This document shows positions 17,759 through 26,810 of a stretch of DNA of 64,000 bases, in pieces. Below the pieces are notes generated by a model. The model was not told the DNA's origin, searched no databases, and saw only the letters and a list, made by a program, of their open reading frames with translations. Origin of the DNA: Microvirga flavescens (GTDB taxonomy: Bacteria; Pseudomonadota; Alphaproteobacteria; Rhizobiales; Beijerinckiaceae); the NCBI RefSeq assembly GCF_003290125.1, contig NZ_QMKH01000005.1, positions 186,001 through 250,000 on the forward strand, given 5' to 3'. The stretch's first letter is position 1; every line of letters begins with the position of its first letter. The translations under genes and the position numbers were made by a program.

Positions 17759-18799
17759 TTACTTCTTGAAGACCGGCTGACCCGCCTTGTCCTTGATCTC
17801 GGCCCAGCTGGCGCGGACCTGATCCTTCACGGCGGCGGGAAGCGGCACGTAGTCGAGCTCGACCGCCTGATTGTCACCCTTGTTGAAGGCCCAGTTGAAG
17901 AACTTCAGGGCCTCGGCCACCTGCTCCGGCTTCTCCGGGTTCTTGTAGACGAGGATGAAGGTCGGAGCCGTGATCGGCCAGGCATCGTCGCCCGCCTGGT
18001 TGGTGAGCGAGATGCCAAAGCCCGGGGCGGCCTTCCAGTCGGCGCCGGCGGCGGCAGCCTGGAACGTCTTGGACTCAGGAGAAACGAACTTGCCGTTCTT
18101 GTTCTTGAGCTGCGCATAAGGAATGGCGTTCTGCTTGGCGTAGGCGTATTCCACGTAGCCGATGGAGTTCGGCACCTGCTTCACGAGCGCGGCAACGCCC
18201 TCGTTGCCCTTGCCGCCCTGACCCGCCGGCCACTGCACCGAAGCGCCAACGCCGGGGCCGGCCTTCCAGGCATCGGAAACCTGCGACAGATAGGTCGTGA
18301 ACACGCTGGTGGTGCCCGATCCGTCGGAGCGGTAGACCGGGGTGATCGTCGCGTCGGAGAGCTTCACACCCGCGTTGATCTGCGCGATCTTCGGGTCGTT
18401 CCACTTGGTGATCTTGCCGTTGTAGATGTCGGCGAGAACGTCGCCCGTCAGCTTGAGCTGGCCGGAAGTCACGCCATCGATGTTATAAACAGCGACGACG
18501 CCGCCCATGACCGTCGGAAACTGGACGAAACCATCTTTCTCGAGCTCTTCGCCCTTGAGCGGAGCATCGGTGGCGCCGAAATCGACCGTCTTGGCGCGGA
18601 TCTGGCGAATGCCGCCGCTCGAACCGATGGACTGGTAGTTGAGACGATTTTCCGTCTCTTTCTGATAGGCTTCAGCCCACTTTGCGTAGATCGGGAACGG
18701 GAAGGTCGCACCGGCACCGGTGATTTCGGCGGCTTTGAGCGGGCTCGACAGCGAGGCGACGGCCAGACCGGCCACCAATGCATAGGACATGAATTTCAC
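17759..18799 (-). CDS. pstS: Periplasmic phosphate-binding protein PstS
   Basis: PstS captures phosphate in the periplasm for PstCAB. Residues 1-23 (MKFMSYALVAGLAVASLSSP onward, cleaved near LKAAE) form a Sec signal peptide. Phosphate-ligand motifs are visible: ITGAGATFPFPIYAKW at the mature start, GSSGGIRQIRAKTVDFGATD and YRSDGSGTTSVFTTYLS. The length of 346 residues is normal. It is the first gene of the pst-pho operon and is preceded by a Pho box 119 bases upstream. Confidence 0.97.
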   Translation of the reverse strand: MKFMSYALVAGLAVASLSSPLKAAEITGAGATFPFPIYAKWAEAYQKETENRLNYQSIGSSGGIRQIRAKTVDFGATDAPLKGEELEKDGFVQFPTVMGGVVAVYNIDGVTSGQLKLTGDVLADIYNGKITKWNDPKIAQINAGVKLSDATITPVYRSDGSGTTSVFTTYLSQVSDAWKAGPGVGASVQWPAGQGGKGNEGVAALVKQVPNSIGYVEYAYAKQNAIPYAQLKNKNGKFVSPESKTFQAAAAGADWKAAPGFGISLTNQAGDDAWPITAPTFILVYKNPEKPEQVAEALKFFNWAFNKGDNQAVELDYVPLPAAVKDQVRASWAEIKDKAGQPVFKK

Positions 18800-18917
18800 G
18801 GAACGTCTCCCTTTATCATCAAACAGACGCGGCAGGCAGTCCGGGACCGCTGTGGTTAGGCATGCCGCTCCGGTGAGGAGCGCTAAACCCTTGCCATGTC
18901 GGGTCTACGACGGTTGG

Positions 18918-18935
18918 ATGACACTTGGATGACAA
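18918..18935 (-). promoter_or_regulatory. Pho box upstream of pstS
   Basis: On the minus strand TTGTCAT and GTGTCAT are separated by 4 bases (CCAA), matching the 7-4-7 Pho box (CTGTCAT n4 CTGTCAT) at six of seven positions in each half. A -10-like TAGACC lies 10 bases downstream. This is the expected PhoB site for pstS. The divergent kinase gene at 19103 begins 168 bases away on the other side. Confidence 0.8.
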
Positions 18936-19102
18936 CAGCGCGGACCCAAGATTGGTTCGGCGTTATTGAACCCCGCGAACCATTGATTTATCCTCTTTTC
19001 AAAGGTTCTCACAGGGAGATCGGCCGGACGTTGTCGAAGCTCGTACAGGTTGCAAGTGGCATCATATCAATGTCTCCCCTCTTCCCCTGACTCGCTGTCA
19101 AA

Positions 19103-21112
19103 ATGAATCTTCCCATTCAAACAACCGAAACTGCGTACTTTCCGAGCGACGGCGGCGAGTTTGGGGCGCTGATCCGATCCTTCGATTGGTCCAAGACAAG
19201 CCTGGGCGCCATCGAGAGCTGGCCTCAAAGCCTACGCTTAATCGTCGAATTCATGCTGGACTCTCCCGCCCCAATCGCCGTGCTCTGGGGTGCGGACGGC
19301 TCCATGATCTACAATCACGCCTATTCGGTCGTGGCGGGCAAACGGCATCCCGAACTCCTCGGCAAATCGGTGGTGGAAGGGTGGCCTGAACTGGCTTCTT
19401 TCAACCGCAATGTCATGAATGTCGGTCTGACGGGTGGAGCGCTCTCTTACCGAGATCACCATCTCGTTCTCTACCGCAATGGCGTCGCTGAGGACGTTTG
19501 GATGGATCTGAACTTCAGCCCCATTCGGGATGACGAAGGAATACCCCGAGGCGTACTCGCCATCGTAACCGAAGCCCGCGCCGAAACCGATGCGCTGGAA
19601 GCCAGGTTCGAAGAGCGCACCCGGGAGCGCGATACGTTGTGGCGCGTATCGCGTGATCTTTTCTGCGTTTTCGATGAGAACAGCATCTACCTAAGCGTCA
19701 ATCCGGCATGGACAGAGGTTCTCGGGTATGAACCGGAAGAACTTCTCGGCCTTTCTTATCTGAACCTTTCCCATCCTGACGATGTGCCGAGACTCATCAA
19801 AGCCTTCGATGTTCTCGTGCATGATGGTATCGTCTATATCGATCTGCGCGTCCGTCATAAAAACGGATCTTATCGCGAGTTCAGTTGGACCACCATTGCG
19901 GAAGGTGGTTTGTTTTACGCGTATGGTCGCGACATCACCGTTCGCAAGGAGCTTGAAGAGCAGCTTCGCCAGTCGCAGAAGATGGAAGCGATCGGGCAAC
20001 TGACTGGTGGGATCGCACACGACTTCAACAATCTTCTGACAGGCATCATTGGCTCCCTGGAGCTGATGGAAACCCGCATGTCGCAAGGGCGACTCGAAAA
20101 TATCGAGCGGTATATTTCAGCAGCCATGTCTTCGGCCAATCGCGCCGCTTCCTTGACGCATCGTCTGCTTGCATTCGCGCGCCGGCAGCCACTCGCTCCG
20201 AAACCGGTAGATTTGAGCCAGCTCGTCGCATCGATGGAAGATCTCGTGCGACGCACGACAGGCGAGACCATTGAAGTCGAGCTCGCTTGTGCGGAAGACC
20301 TGTGGCTGACGCTGTGTGACCCCAACCAGCTTGAGAATGCGCTTCTCAACCTTGTCATCAACGCGCGGGACGCCATGTCCGACGGCGGCAAGCTTACCAT
20401 TAGCACCGCCAATACGGTTCTCAACAGCAGTTTCATCTCAACCCACCGCGACAGAGCACAGGGCGAGTATGTCACGCTTTGCGTCTCCGATACGGGAACA
20501 GGCATGCCTCCGGAAACGGTGGCGCGCGCATTCGATCCGTTCTTCACCACGAAACCGATAGGCCAAGGCACGGGCCTCGGGCTTTCGATGGTCTATGGCT
20601 TCGCCAAGCAATCGGAAGGACAGGTCATCATCAATTCCGAAGTCGGCGAAGGAACATCGGTCCGCATTTTCCTCCCGCGTTACCAGGGTGCAGCCGAAAC
20701 AGTGCAAATGCCCGTGACGGAGCTTCCGACCCCGAAGATCGAGCACGATGAGATCGTTCTTGTCGTTGAGGACGAGCCAGTGGTGCGCGCGCTTATCGTC
20801 GACGTTCTTCAGGATCTCGGCTACCGCGCCCTGCAGGCGCCGGACGGCCCATCCGGGCTGAAGCTCCTCGAGAGCGCAAGCCGTATCGATCTACTCGTCA
20901 CCGATATCGGCCTGCCAGGCATGAACGGGCGACAACTTGCGGACCATGCGCGCAAGCAGCGCCCAGGTCTGAAGATCCTGTTCATCACAGGCTATGCCGA
21001 GAACGCCGCCATCGCCTCCGGATTCCTCGAGCCTGGCATGGAGATGATTACGAAGCCGTTCCCGATCGAGGCCATCGCTTCGCGCATTCGCGAGATGATC
21101 GAGCGCGGGTGA
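19103..21112 (+). CDS. Hybrid PAS histidine kinase with C-terminal receiver
   Basis: A 669-residue soluble sensor. Residues about 15-150 and 185-300 are PAS/PAC-type domains (FDWSKTSLGAIESWPQSLRL; then FCVFDENSIYLSVNPAWTEV and YGRDITVRKELEEQ). The HisKA phospho-acceptor is His306 in GGIAHDFNNLLTGIIGSLEL. The ATP-binding domain follows with NLVINARDAM, SDTGTGMPPE and GTGLGLSMVYGF. The receiver domain (about 550-669) has Asp601 in LLVTDIGLPGMNG and Lys in MITKPFP. It sits between phoR and pstS but on the opposite strand and ends 4 bases from the phoR stop. The start has no clear ribosome-binding site. The signal is unknown. Confidence 0.9.
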   Translation: MNLPIQTTETAYFPSDGGEFGALIRSFDWSKTSLGAIESWPQSLRLIVEFMLDSPAPIAVLWGADGSMIYNHAYSVVAGKRHPELLGKSVVEGWPELASFNRNVMNVGLTGGALSYRDHHLVLYRNGVAEDVWMDLNFSPIRDDEGIPRGVLAIVTEARAETDALEARFEERTRERDTLWRVSRDLFCVFDENSIYLSVNPAWTEVLGYEPEELLGLSYLNLSHPDDVPRLIKAFDVLVHDGIVYIDLRVRHKNGSYREFSWTTIAEGGLFYAYGRDITVRKELEEQLRQSQKMEAIGQLTGGIAHDFNNLLTGIIGSLELMETRMSQGRLENIERYISAAMSSANRAASLTHRLLAFARRQPLAPKPVDLSQLVASMEDLVRRTTGETIEVELACAEDLWLTLCDPNQLENALLNLVINARDAMSDGGKLTISTANTVLNSSFISTHRDRAQGEYVTLCVSDTGTGMPPETVARAFDPFFTTKPIGQGTGLGLSMVYGFAKQSEGQVIINSEVGEGTSVRIFLPRYQGAAETVQMPVTELPTPKIEHDEIVLVVEDEPVVRALIVDVLQDLGYRALQAPDGPSGLKLLESASRIDLLVTDIGLPGMNGRQLADHARKQRPGLKILFITGYAENAAIASGFLEPGMEMITKPFPIEAIASRIREMIERG

Positions 21113-21116
21113 GCGC

Positions 21117-22406
21117 TCATGCCGCGGGCGGCGCCACCTGCGGCAGCTGCACCTTGAAGAGAGCCCCCTGCCCGACTTCGCTCTCGATGGTCAATTGCCC
21201 GCGATGGCGATTGACGATGTGCTTGACGATGGCGAGGCCAAGCCCTGTTCCGCCCTTCTGGCGGCTTTGCACTACATCGGCGCGATAGAAGCGTTCCGTC
21301 AGCCTCGGCAGATGCTCCGGGGCGATGCCCGGGCCGTAATCCCTGACGGAAAACTCAACCTGCGAACGCTCGGCATTCTCTTTGAGAAGAACATCGACGC
21401 GGCCGCCGCTCTCGCCGTACTTCACGGCGTTCTCGATCAGATTTTCCGTCACGCGGAGAAGCTCATCCCGATCTCCCAGAACAATGACTGGTTCGGGCGG
21501 CAGGTCTGCCGCAATCACCACGCCGCTCTCTTTCGCGATGGGGGAGAGCGTGTCGATCATATGTGTGACGATGGAGCGAAGATCGACGGCGGCGCTCGGC
21601 GGCACGTGGGCACGCAGCTCGATTCGGGAAAGTGACAACAGATCATCGATCAGGCGCGTCATGCGTTGGGCCTGCTCGCGCATGACCTCGAGAAACCGGT
21701 CGCGCGCGGCGGGATCGTTTCGCGCCGGTCCCTGCAAGGTTTCGATGAAGCCGAGCAGCGATGCCAATGGCGTGCGCAATTCGTGGCTCGCGTTGGCGAC
21801 GAAATCGACGCGCATGTGTTCGAGCCGCCGCGCGGATGTCAGATCGCGAAAGAAGAGGACGACGCCGAGGCGCGTGTCGGCCTGCTGCGCATCGTCCTGC
21901 AACGGGCTTGCATGCACCTCGAAGGCCCGCTCAGCGGGAACGCGCTCCGAATACTCGGTCTTCAAGGGCTCGCCCGTTTCGAGAACGGTGTCGATAGCAC
22001 CCAAGACATCAGGACTGCGCAACGCAAAGGAGAGCGGCTGCATGGTCCGCAGGCCCGGAAGCAGCGCCTTGGCCGCCTCGTTTCCTTCGATGACGATAGC
22101 GCGGCGATCGACCAGGATCACCGGATCGGGAATGTGGGAGAGCAAGGTGTCGGCCACCCCGAAATGCCCGGCGCCATCGTTGTAGCGATGAGCAGTGTGA
22201 TCGCCCTGTCGCAAGACGCCTTCCACGACAACGATGAGAACCAGGGCGCCCAATGCAGCAAGCGCGATCCAGAGGATGTCGGGACCCCGCCACACCATGG
22301 CCCCGCCAACGAGAATGCCGGTGATCACCGCTCCACGGATCGCCGCTCCGAGGCCGGAGCGCCGTGCCGACCTGTCTGGAGGAAGGAATGCGAAAGGAGC
22401 GATCAT
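21117..22406 (-). CDS. phoR: Phosphate regulon sensor kinase PhoR
   Basis: PhoR phosphorylates PhoB when phosphate is scarce. Two adjacent membrane helices are visible (AIRGAVITGILVGGAMVW and ILWIALAALGALVLIVVVEG). A PAS domain follows (LSHIPDPVILVDRRAIVIEG), then the HisKA motif FVANASHELRTPLASLLGFI and the ATPase blocks NLIENAVKYGESGG, RDYGPGIAPEHLPRLTERFY and GGTGLGLAIVKHIVNRH. The ATG at 22406 is chosen so that the membrane segment lies near the N-terminus; a GTG at 22493 would add 29 atypical residues. Phosphate-cluster context supports PhoR over a generic kinase. Confidence 0.88.
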   Translation of the reverse strand: MIAPFAFLPPDRSARRSGLGAAIRGAVITGILVGGAMVWRGPDILWIALAALGALVLIVVVEGVLRQGDHTAHRYNDGAGHFGVADTLLSHIPDPVILVDRRAIVIEGNEAAKALLPGLRTMQPLSFALRSPDVLGAIDTVLETGEPLKTEYSERVPAERAFEVHASPLQDDAQQADTRLGVVLFFRDLTSARRLEHMRVDFVANASHELRTPLASLLGFIETLQGPARNDPAARDRFLEVMREQAQRMTRLIDDLLSLSRIELRAHVPPSAAVDLRSIVTHMIDTLSPIAKESGVVIAADLPPEPVIVLGDRDELLRVTENLIENAVKYGESGGRVDVLLKENAERSQVEFSVRDYGPGIAPEHLPRLTERFYRADVVQSRQKGGTGLGLAIVKHIVNRHRGQLTIESEVGQGALFKVQLPQVAPPAA

Positions 22407-22532
22407 GGCGGAAACGAAACTCGGTTGGACACGGCCCGCCGAAAGATCACGCGGCGCGGAACCGTTCGGCGTTCTTAATCTCGGCGAAAGCACGCCCGGA
22501 AGGCGGCCTCCTGAAGAAGAAGTTATTATAAC

Positions 22533-23576
22533 CTAACCGCATGAAGGATCGATGTCGTCAGGTTCGAGGGACTTTTGCGCGGCCCGCAATCGGTTGCGAA
22601 TTTCATATGCTCCGAGCAGCGCGAGGGCCGCCACGAAAGGCACGAGATAGTAACAGAGTCGATAGAGCAGCAGCGCCCCCAGCACCGGCTCGCGCGGGTA
22701 TTGCGAGAGGGCGAGCAGGATCGTCGCTTCGAATACGCCAAGCCCACCGGGAGCATGGCTTGCCACGCCGAACATCACGGCAAAGATGTAGACTGCGAGG
22801 AAGGTCTCGAAGCTGAGATTATGCCCTCCCGGCAGCAGCACGAAGAGGACACCGGCGCCCGCGCAGACATCGCCTGCTCCGATCAGCATCTGTGCGGCGG
22901 ACAGCCGGAAGCCCGGCAGCTCCAACCGCCAGCCTTGAATGCGAACGATGCGCCTTTGCAACGAGACCCAGGCCAGATAGGCAACCACCAGCCCGCCCGA
23001 AACAAGGCCGATCAACTGGTTGAAACGGGTATTGGAATAATAGACGAGATTGGCAACGTCATCCGCACTGCCGATCATGCTCCAGGCGAGAATGAGCGCC
23101 ATGCCGAGCCAGAAGGTCACGCCGGCGATAACCGTCAAGCTCGCGATCCGCCCCGGCCCGACGCCCTTCGCCCCGTAGATCCAGTACCGGACAGTCCCCG
23201 CCGTCAACAGCGGGAAGCCCAAGGTGAAACTGACGGCATAACTGGTGAAGGAGGCGAGTGCGGTCGTGCGGTACGGCACGTTCAACTTCAACTGCCTGAG
23301 CGCCAGAGCATCGTAACAGGTGAGAAGGCTGTAACTGACCATCGTCAGGAGGATGGCGAGCCCGATCTGGCGGGCGCTGGCCGCCGTGAAGGCCGAGCGC
23401 AATTCCGCCACGTCCATGCCTGAAACGATATGCCAGAGCACGACGACCGACACGGCGAAGATCACAAGGCTGGCGGCGGTGCCCACCCATGCAAAGCGGC
23501 GGCGCGCACGCAAGGCGTGGCCGTCAGCGGTCTCGGCGTCCTTCAGAGGAACCGGATTGGGACTCGTGTCGTTCAT
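22533..23576 (-). CDS. UPF0104 / lysylphosphatidylglycerol-synthase-like integral membrane protein
   Basis: A 347-residue protein with about eight membrane helices. It belongs to the flippase-like family seen as the transmembrane half of MprF/LPG synthase. Family traits are GTAASLVIFAVSVVVLWHIV, YSLLTCYDALALRQLKLNVP, the YAVSFTLGFPLLTAGTVRYW block and SHAPGGLGVFEATILLALSQ. It lacks the soluble aminoacyl-transferase domain, so lipid flipping or another membrane role is inference. The protein ends in an acidic, soluble tail. It is divergent from the HWE kinase gene; the gap of about 230 bases shows no clear motif. Confidence 0.82.
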   Translation of the reverse strand: MNDTSPNPVPLKDAETADGHALRARRRFAWVGTAASLVIFAVSVVVLWHIVSGMDVAELRSAFTAASARQIGLAILLTMVSYSLLTCYDALALRQLKLNVPYRTTALASFTSYAVSFTLGFPLLTAGTVRYWIYGAKGVGPGRIASLTVIAGVTFWLGMALILAWSMIGSADDVANLVYYSNTRFNQLIGLVSGGLVVAYLAWVSLQRRIVRIQGWRLELPGFRLSAAQMLIGAGDVCAGAGVLFVLLPGGHNLSFETFLAVYIFAVMFGVASHAPGGLGVFEATILLALSQYPREPVLGALLLYRLCYYLVPFVAALALLGAYEIRNRLRAAQKSLEPDDIDPSCG

Positions 23577-23803
23577 GCGAAAGAAAAGCTACCTTGTTCG
23601 ACCTGTCCGGCTCCAACGCCTGCCCGCATCTAAGGACTCCCGGACCGATCCGCCAGAGGCCAGCACCCAATACAACCCTCCATAGGCAAGAACCACCGTT
23701 TGACTAGGGAAAGTCACAGGTTAAAGTTGTATTTGTAGCGCTTCCTGGTCGAATTGTCCGGATCTCCTCCCGAGGCATGGGACCGAGAACCTTGAGGTCG
23801 TGC

Positions 23804-25207
23804 GTGGCAGTTACAGAGAACGACACCCGATTTTCTCACTTCGCGGACAGCTTGCCGCAGATCGTTTGGATGAGCGATCTGTACGGATCCTATACTTTTC
23901 TCAATCGGAAATGGGCCGAGTTCACGGGCCTCGACGAGCGCGATGCGCTTGGCATGAAGTGGATCCACGCCGTTCATCCGGATGAGGCGCAATCCGTCCT
24001 GAAAGCCTGGAAGCAGGCTGTGGCCTCGGGCGCTCAATACGAGGCGGAACTTCGTCTCAGGTCTTCGAAGGGTTCGTATTCCTGGTTCCTCTGCCGCGCC
24101 CTTCCCGAGCGGGACGCCGCGGGTGGCATCGTCGGCTGGTCCGGCACCTATACCGACATCGAAGCACAGAAAAGAACCGAGGAAACCCTTCGCCGGACCG
24201 GTGAGCAGCATCGCCTGGCCCTCGAGGCAGCGGAGCTCGGCACCTGGAGCATCAACATCGGAACCCGCACCGTGACCTGGGATGCGCAAGCCTGCCGGCT
24301 TTTCGGCGCGCCGTCCGACAGCCTCCTCGGCATTCTCGTCGATAGCACCTACGACAACATTCACCCCGACGACCGCGCGCGGGTGCGAAGCCGCGTTGCA
24401 TCCGCGCAGTCTCCAGGGTCCGATGGGCATTATTGCGAGGAGTTCCGCATCATAAAACCGGACGGCACCACGCGTTGGATCCGCTCGGACGGGCATGTGA
24501 CGTTTGCCGGAGAGGGCGCGAACCGCCATGCCGTCACCATGTCGGGCATCTGCGTCGATGCCACCGAGCGGCGCGCAGCGCAGGAGGCCCAGCAGCTTCT
24601 GACCCGCGAATTGACGCATCGGGTCAAGAACCTCTTCGCCATTACCAGCGGCCTTGTTTCGATGACGGCGCGCACCGCACGGGACCCGCAGCAGATGGCA
24701 GACGCCCTGCGCGGGCGGCTCGCGGCCCTGTCGCGGGCCCATGAGATTGTCCGCCCACCCCTCGGCCCGGAATACGGACCGCCCCGCACGGCGACCAGCT
24801 TCGCGCGGCTGATCGAGGCAATCGTTGCACCATACAAACAGGAGGGCGGCGACCGCATCGTCGTCGGGGGACCCGAGGTCGAGGTCGCAGGTAACGCGAT
24901 CACGAGCCTCGCCCTCGTGTTGCACGAATTGACGACCAATGCCGCGAAGTATGGTTGCCTTTCGACGCCAACCGGCAGGCTCTCTGTGAGATGGGACGTC
25001 GCGAACGATACGGTCTCCCTGCTCTGGACGGAAACGCATGGCCCCGGCGTGACGGCTCCCCCCTCTTTCGAAGGTTTCGGCCATCATCTTGCGCAGCGGA
25101 GCATCGGCGGACAACTGGGCGGCACCCTCGAACATGATTGGCGCCCGGAGGGTCTTGTCGTGCGCATGACCTTGCCGCTCGCCCGCCTTTCCCATAAAGC
25201 GCCGTGA
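23804..25207 (+). CDS. PAS-PAS HWE-family sensor histidine kinase
   Basis: A soluble kinase of about 467 residues. Two PAS/PAC domains come first (residues about 10-130 with LPQIVWMSDLYGSYTFLNRK and GWSGTYTDIEAQKR; 140-265 with ELGTWSINIGTRTVTW and MSGICVDATERR). The HWE dimerisation motif has His272 in RELTHRVKNLFAITSGLVSM. The ATPase domain has LVLHELTTNAAKYGCLS, the WTET of the HWE family and GFGHHLAQRSIGGQLGG. The GTG at 23804 is preferred because GAGG is 6 bases upstream; an ATG at 23777 has poor spacing. No partner response regulator is nearby, so this is an orphan kinase. Confidence 0.87.
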   Translation: MAVTENDTRFSHFADSLPQIVWMSDLYGSYTFLNRKWAEFTGLDERDALGMKWIHAVHPDEAQSVLKAWKQAVASGAQYEAELRLRSSKGSYSWFLCRALPERDAAGGIVGWSGTYTDIEAQKRTEETLRRTGEQHRLALEAAELGTWSINIGTRTVTWDAQACRLFGAPSDSLLGILVDSTYDNIHPDDRARVRSRVASAQSPGSDGHYCEEFRIIKPDGTTRWIRSDGHVTFAGEGANRHAVTMSGICVDATERRAAQEAQQLLTRELTHRVKNLFAITSGLVSMTARTARDPQQMADALRGRLAALSRAHEIVRPPLGPEYGPPRTATSFARLIEAIVAPYKQEGGDRIVVGGPEVEVAGNAITSLALVLHELTTNAAKYGCLSTPTGRLSVRWDVANDTVSLLWTETHGPGVTAPPSFEGFGHHLAQRSIGGQLGGTLEHDWRPEGLVVRMTLPLARLSHKAP

Positions 25208-25236
25208 CCTGTTCGAGGATCGGAGCTTTTTGAGAC

Positions 25237-25800
25237 ATGGCCAGTCACAGCATCGCGCCATCCTCACGCCGTGTGCTGGTGCTGGGAGGCGCCCGTTCCG
25301 GCAAGAGCCGGATCGCCCAGGAGCTGGCGGAGAAGAGCGGTCTCGAGCTGCTTTATGTGGCGACGGCTCAGGCATGGGATGACGAGATGCGCGAGCGCAT
25401 CGCCCATCACCGCACCACGCGCGACGAGAGGTGGTCGACGCATGAAGAGCCTCTTCATCTCGCGGATGCCTTACGCCTGCAGACACGCGCATCGCGCGTC
25501 GTCCTCGTCGATTGCCTGACCCTCTGGCTGTCCAACGTCATGCTGGCGGCGCATGACCTCGACGCCGTTCTGTCGGACCTTGAGGCCGCTGTCACCGCCG
25601 CATCCGGGCCCCTGATCCTCGTCTCGAATGAGGTCGGCCAGGGGATCGTTCCCGATACGGAACTGGGGCGCACCTTTCGGGATGCGCAAGGCCGCCTCAA
25701 CCAGCGCATGGCCGCCCTTTGCGAAACGGTGATCCTTGCCGCTGCCGGCTGCCCGCTGGTCATTAAGCCAACGCCCGCGCTGAACGTGCCCTTGGCGTGA
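25237..25800 (+). CDS. cobU: Adenosylcobinamide kinase / guanylyltransferase
   Basis: CobU (CobP) phosphorylates adenosylcobinamide and transfers GMP to it in the nucleotide-loop assembly step of B12 synthesis. The 187-residue protein has the P-loop VLGGARSGKSRIAQELA near residue 17. It also has YVATAQAWDDEMRERIAHHR with the guanylylated His region, then VVLVDCLTLWLSNVM and LVSNEVGQGIVPDTELGRTF, all diagnostic. It follows the HWE kinase by 29 bases on the same strand and lies close to the B12 uptake genes, but those face other ways. Confidence 0.95.
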   Translation: MASHSIAPSSRRVLVLGGARSGKSRIAQELAEKSGLELLYVATAQAWDDEMRERIAHHRTTRDERWSTHEEPLHLADALRLQTRASRVVLVDCLTLWLSNVMLAAHDLDAVLSDLEAAVTAASGPLILVSNEVGQGIVPDTELGRTFRDAQGRLNQRMAALCETVILAAAGCPLVIKPTPALNVPLA

Positions 25801-25815
25801 GCGCGCCGCGATAGA

Positions 25816-25860
25816 GCATGATCAGAACAAGTGGGAACCGGTTGTTCGCCCGGATCATGC
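25816..25860. repeat. 45-bp palindromic repeat, copy B (inverted)
   Basis: This is the reverse complement of the element at 6031-6075, with a single central difference. It is found 16 bases after the cobU stop. Copies A and B also share a few flanking bases (CTCTA) outside the GATCATGC end. Confidence 0.85.
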
Positions 25861-25878
25861 GATCTCAAGAATAAGAAT

Positions 25879-25917
25879 TAGACTTTGATCGGTTCAATTT
25901 GAAACGATCAAAGTCTA
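25879..25917. repeat. Near-perfect 39-bp palindrome
   Basis: TAGACTTTGATCG (25879-25891) is repeated in inverted form at 25905-25917. The centre holds a further TTCAA/TTGAA pair around one base. It lies between the convergent ends of cobU and the BtuF-like gene, where it may also act as a terminator, though neither side has a long T-run. Confidence 0.65.
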
Positions 25918-25927
25918 GAGACGCTCG

Positions 25928-26779
25928 TCAGTGGACCTTCGCCCTGATTTCCCGTCCCAGGGCTTCGATGGTGGCGGGTGTCGATGGGCCGCCGCAGATC
26001 GGAAGGTTGCCTGCAATGGCAAGGCGTTTTCCCGCAGGTACGGCTTTCGTCAAAGCAGGATGGATGAACAGCGCAGAGCCGTTATCGACGGCGCGGCTCA
26101 GCCCTTCATCCACGAAAATGTAGTCCGGCGGAACGGAGACGATGTTTTCGAGCCGCGTCATGCCGCCCTGCTGCAGGCCGATCTTCTCCTGATGCAGTTT
26201 GAACCCCATGTGACGCAGGATTTCGCCCATGAGGGAATCGGTCGCCGGCACCCAACCACCGCGATAATAAACCAGCACGCTACGCCCTGAAGGCACGATG
26301 TCCTTTGTTCGCGCCAGCGCCGCGTCGATCTCGGCAATCAGTTTCTCACCTCGCTCGGGGTGGCCGACGCGCCGCGCGAGTTCACGGACCTGCTCGCGCC
26401 CATGTTCGAGGTTTCGCCAGGGATCGAGTGTCAGCACCTCGAAGCCCTGGCGCCGGAGAAGCTCCGTCGCCGCCTGTTGGCCGAACGGCCCCGCAAGAAC
26501 GAGGTCCGCCTTGCTGAAGAGAACGGCCTCCGCCGTTCCGGAATTCAAGGGGATGTTGCCGACCCGATCAGCAAAAAAAGAGATCGAGCGATCTTTCGCG
26601 AGGCGGCTCAGGGATACGATCTGCTCCCGGTCCGCCAGAGCCAGAAGCAATTGGTCGGTGCAGAGATTGATCGAGGCTATCCTTTGCGGGCGCGCCTCAG
26701 CCAAGGCCGCGCCGAACCCTGGAGCCAGCATGGCGAGAAGAAGCCCTGCAAGGAACCTTTGGATAGGGAGTTGCAGCAT
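25928..26779 (-). CDS. BtuF-like ABC transporter substrate-binding protein
   Basis: A 283-residue periplasmic binding protein of the iron-siderophore/cobalamin class. A signal peptide (LQLPIQRFLAGLLLAMLAPG onward) ends near residue 27. The mature part starts PQRIASINLCTDQLLLALAD, the typical BtuF/FepB opening. Further blocks are LVLAGPFGQQAATELLRRQG and YIFVDEGLSRAVDNGSALFI. Its place beside a cobalamin riboswitch and btuB supports corrinoid binding, but iron chelates are possible. The frame extends upstream over the riboswitch, so the ATG at 26779 just before the signal peptide is chosen. No cognate permease or ATPase gene is in the window. Confidence 0.83.
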   Translation of the reverse strand: MLQLPIQRFLAGLLLAMLAPGFGAALAEARPQRIASINLCTDQLLLALADREQIVSLSRLAKDRSISFFADRVGNIPLNSGTAEAVLFSKADLVLAGPFGQQAATELLRRQGFEVLTLDPWRNLEHGREQVRELARRVGHPERGEKLIAEIDAALARTKDIVPSGRSVLVYYRGGWVPATDSLMGEILRHMGFKLHQEKIGLQQGGMTRLENIVSVPPDYIFVDEGLSRAVDNGSALFIHPALTKAVPAGKRLAIAGNLPICGGPSTPATIEALGREIRAKVH

Positions 26780-26810
26780 CGAAGAGGAGCCTCTAAGGAA
26801 ACGCCATTGA

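Noticed and set aside
23714-25492. Open frame of 592 codons on the minus strand
   Set aside because: Antisense to the HWE kinase, whose domains are unmistakable.
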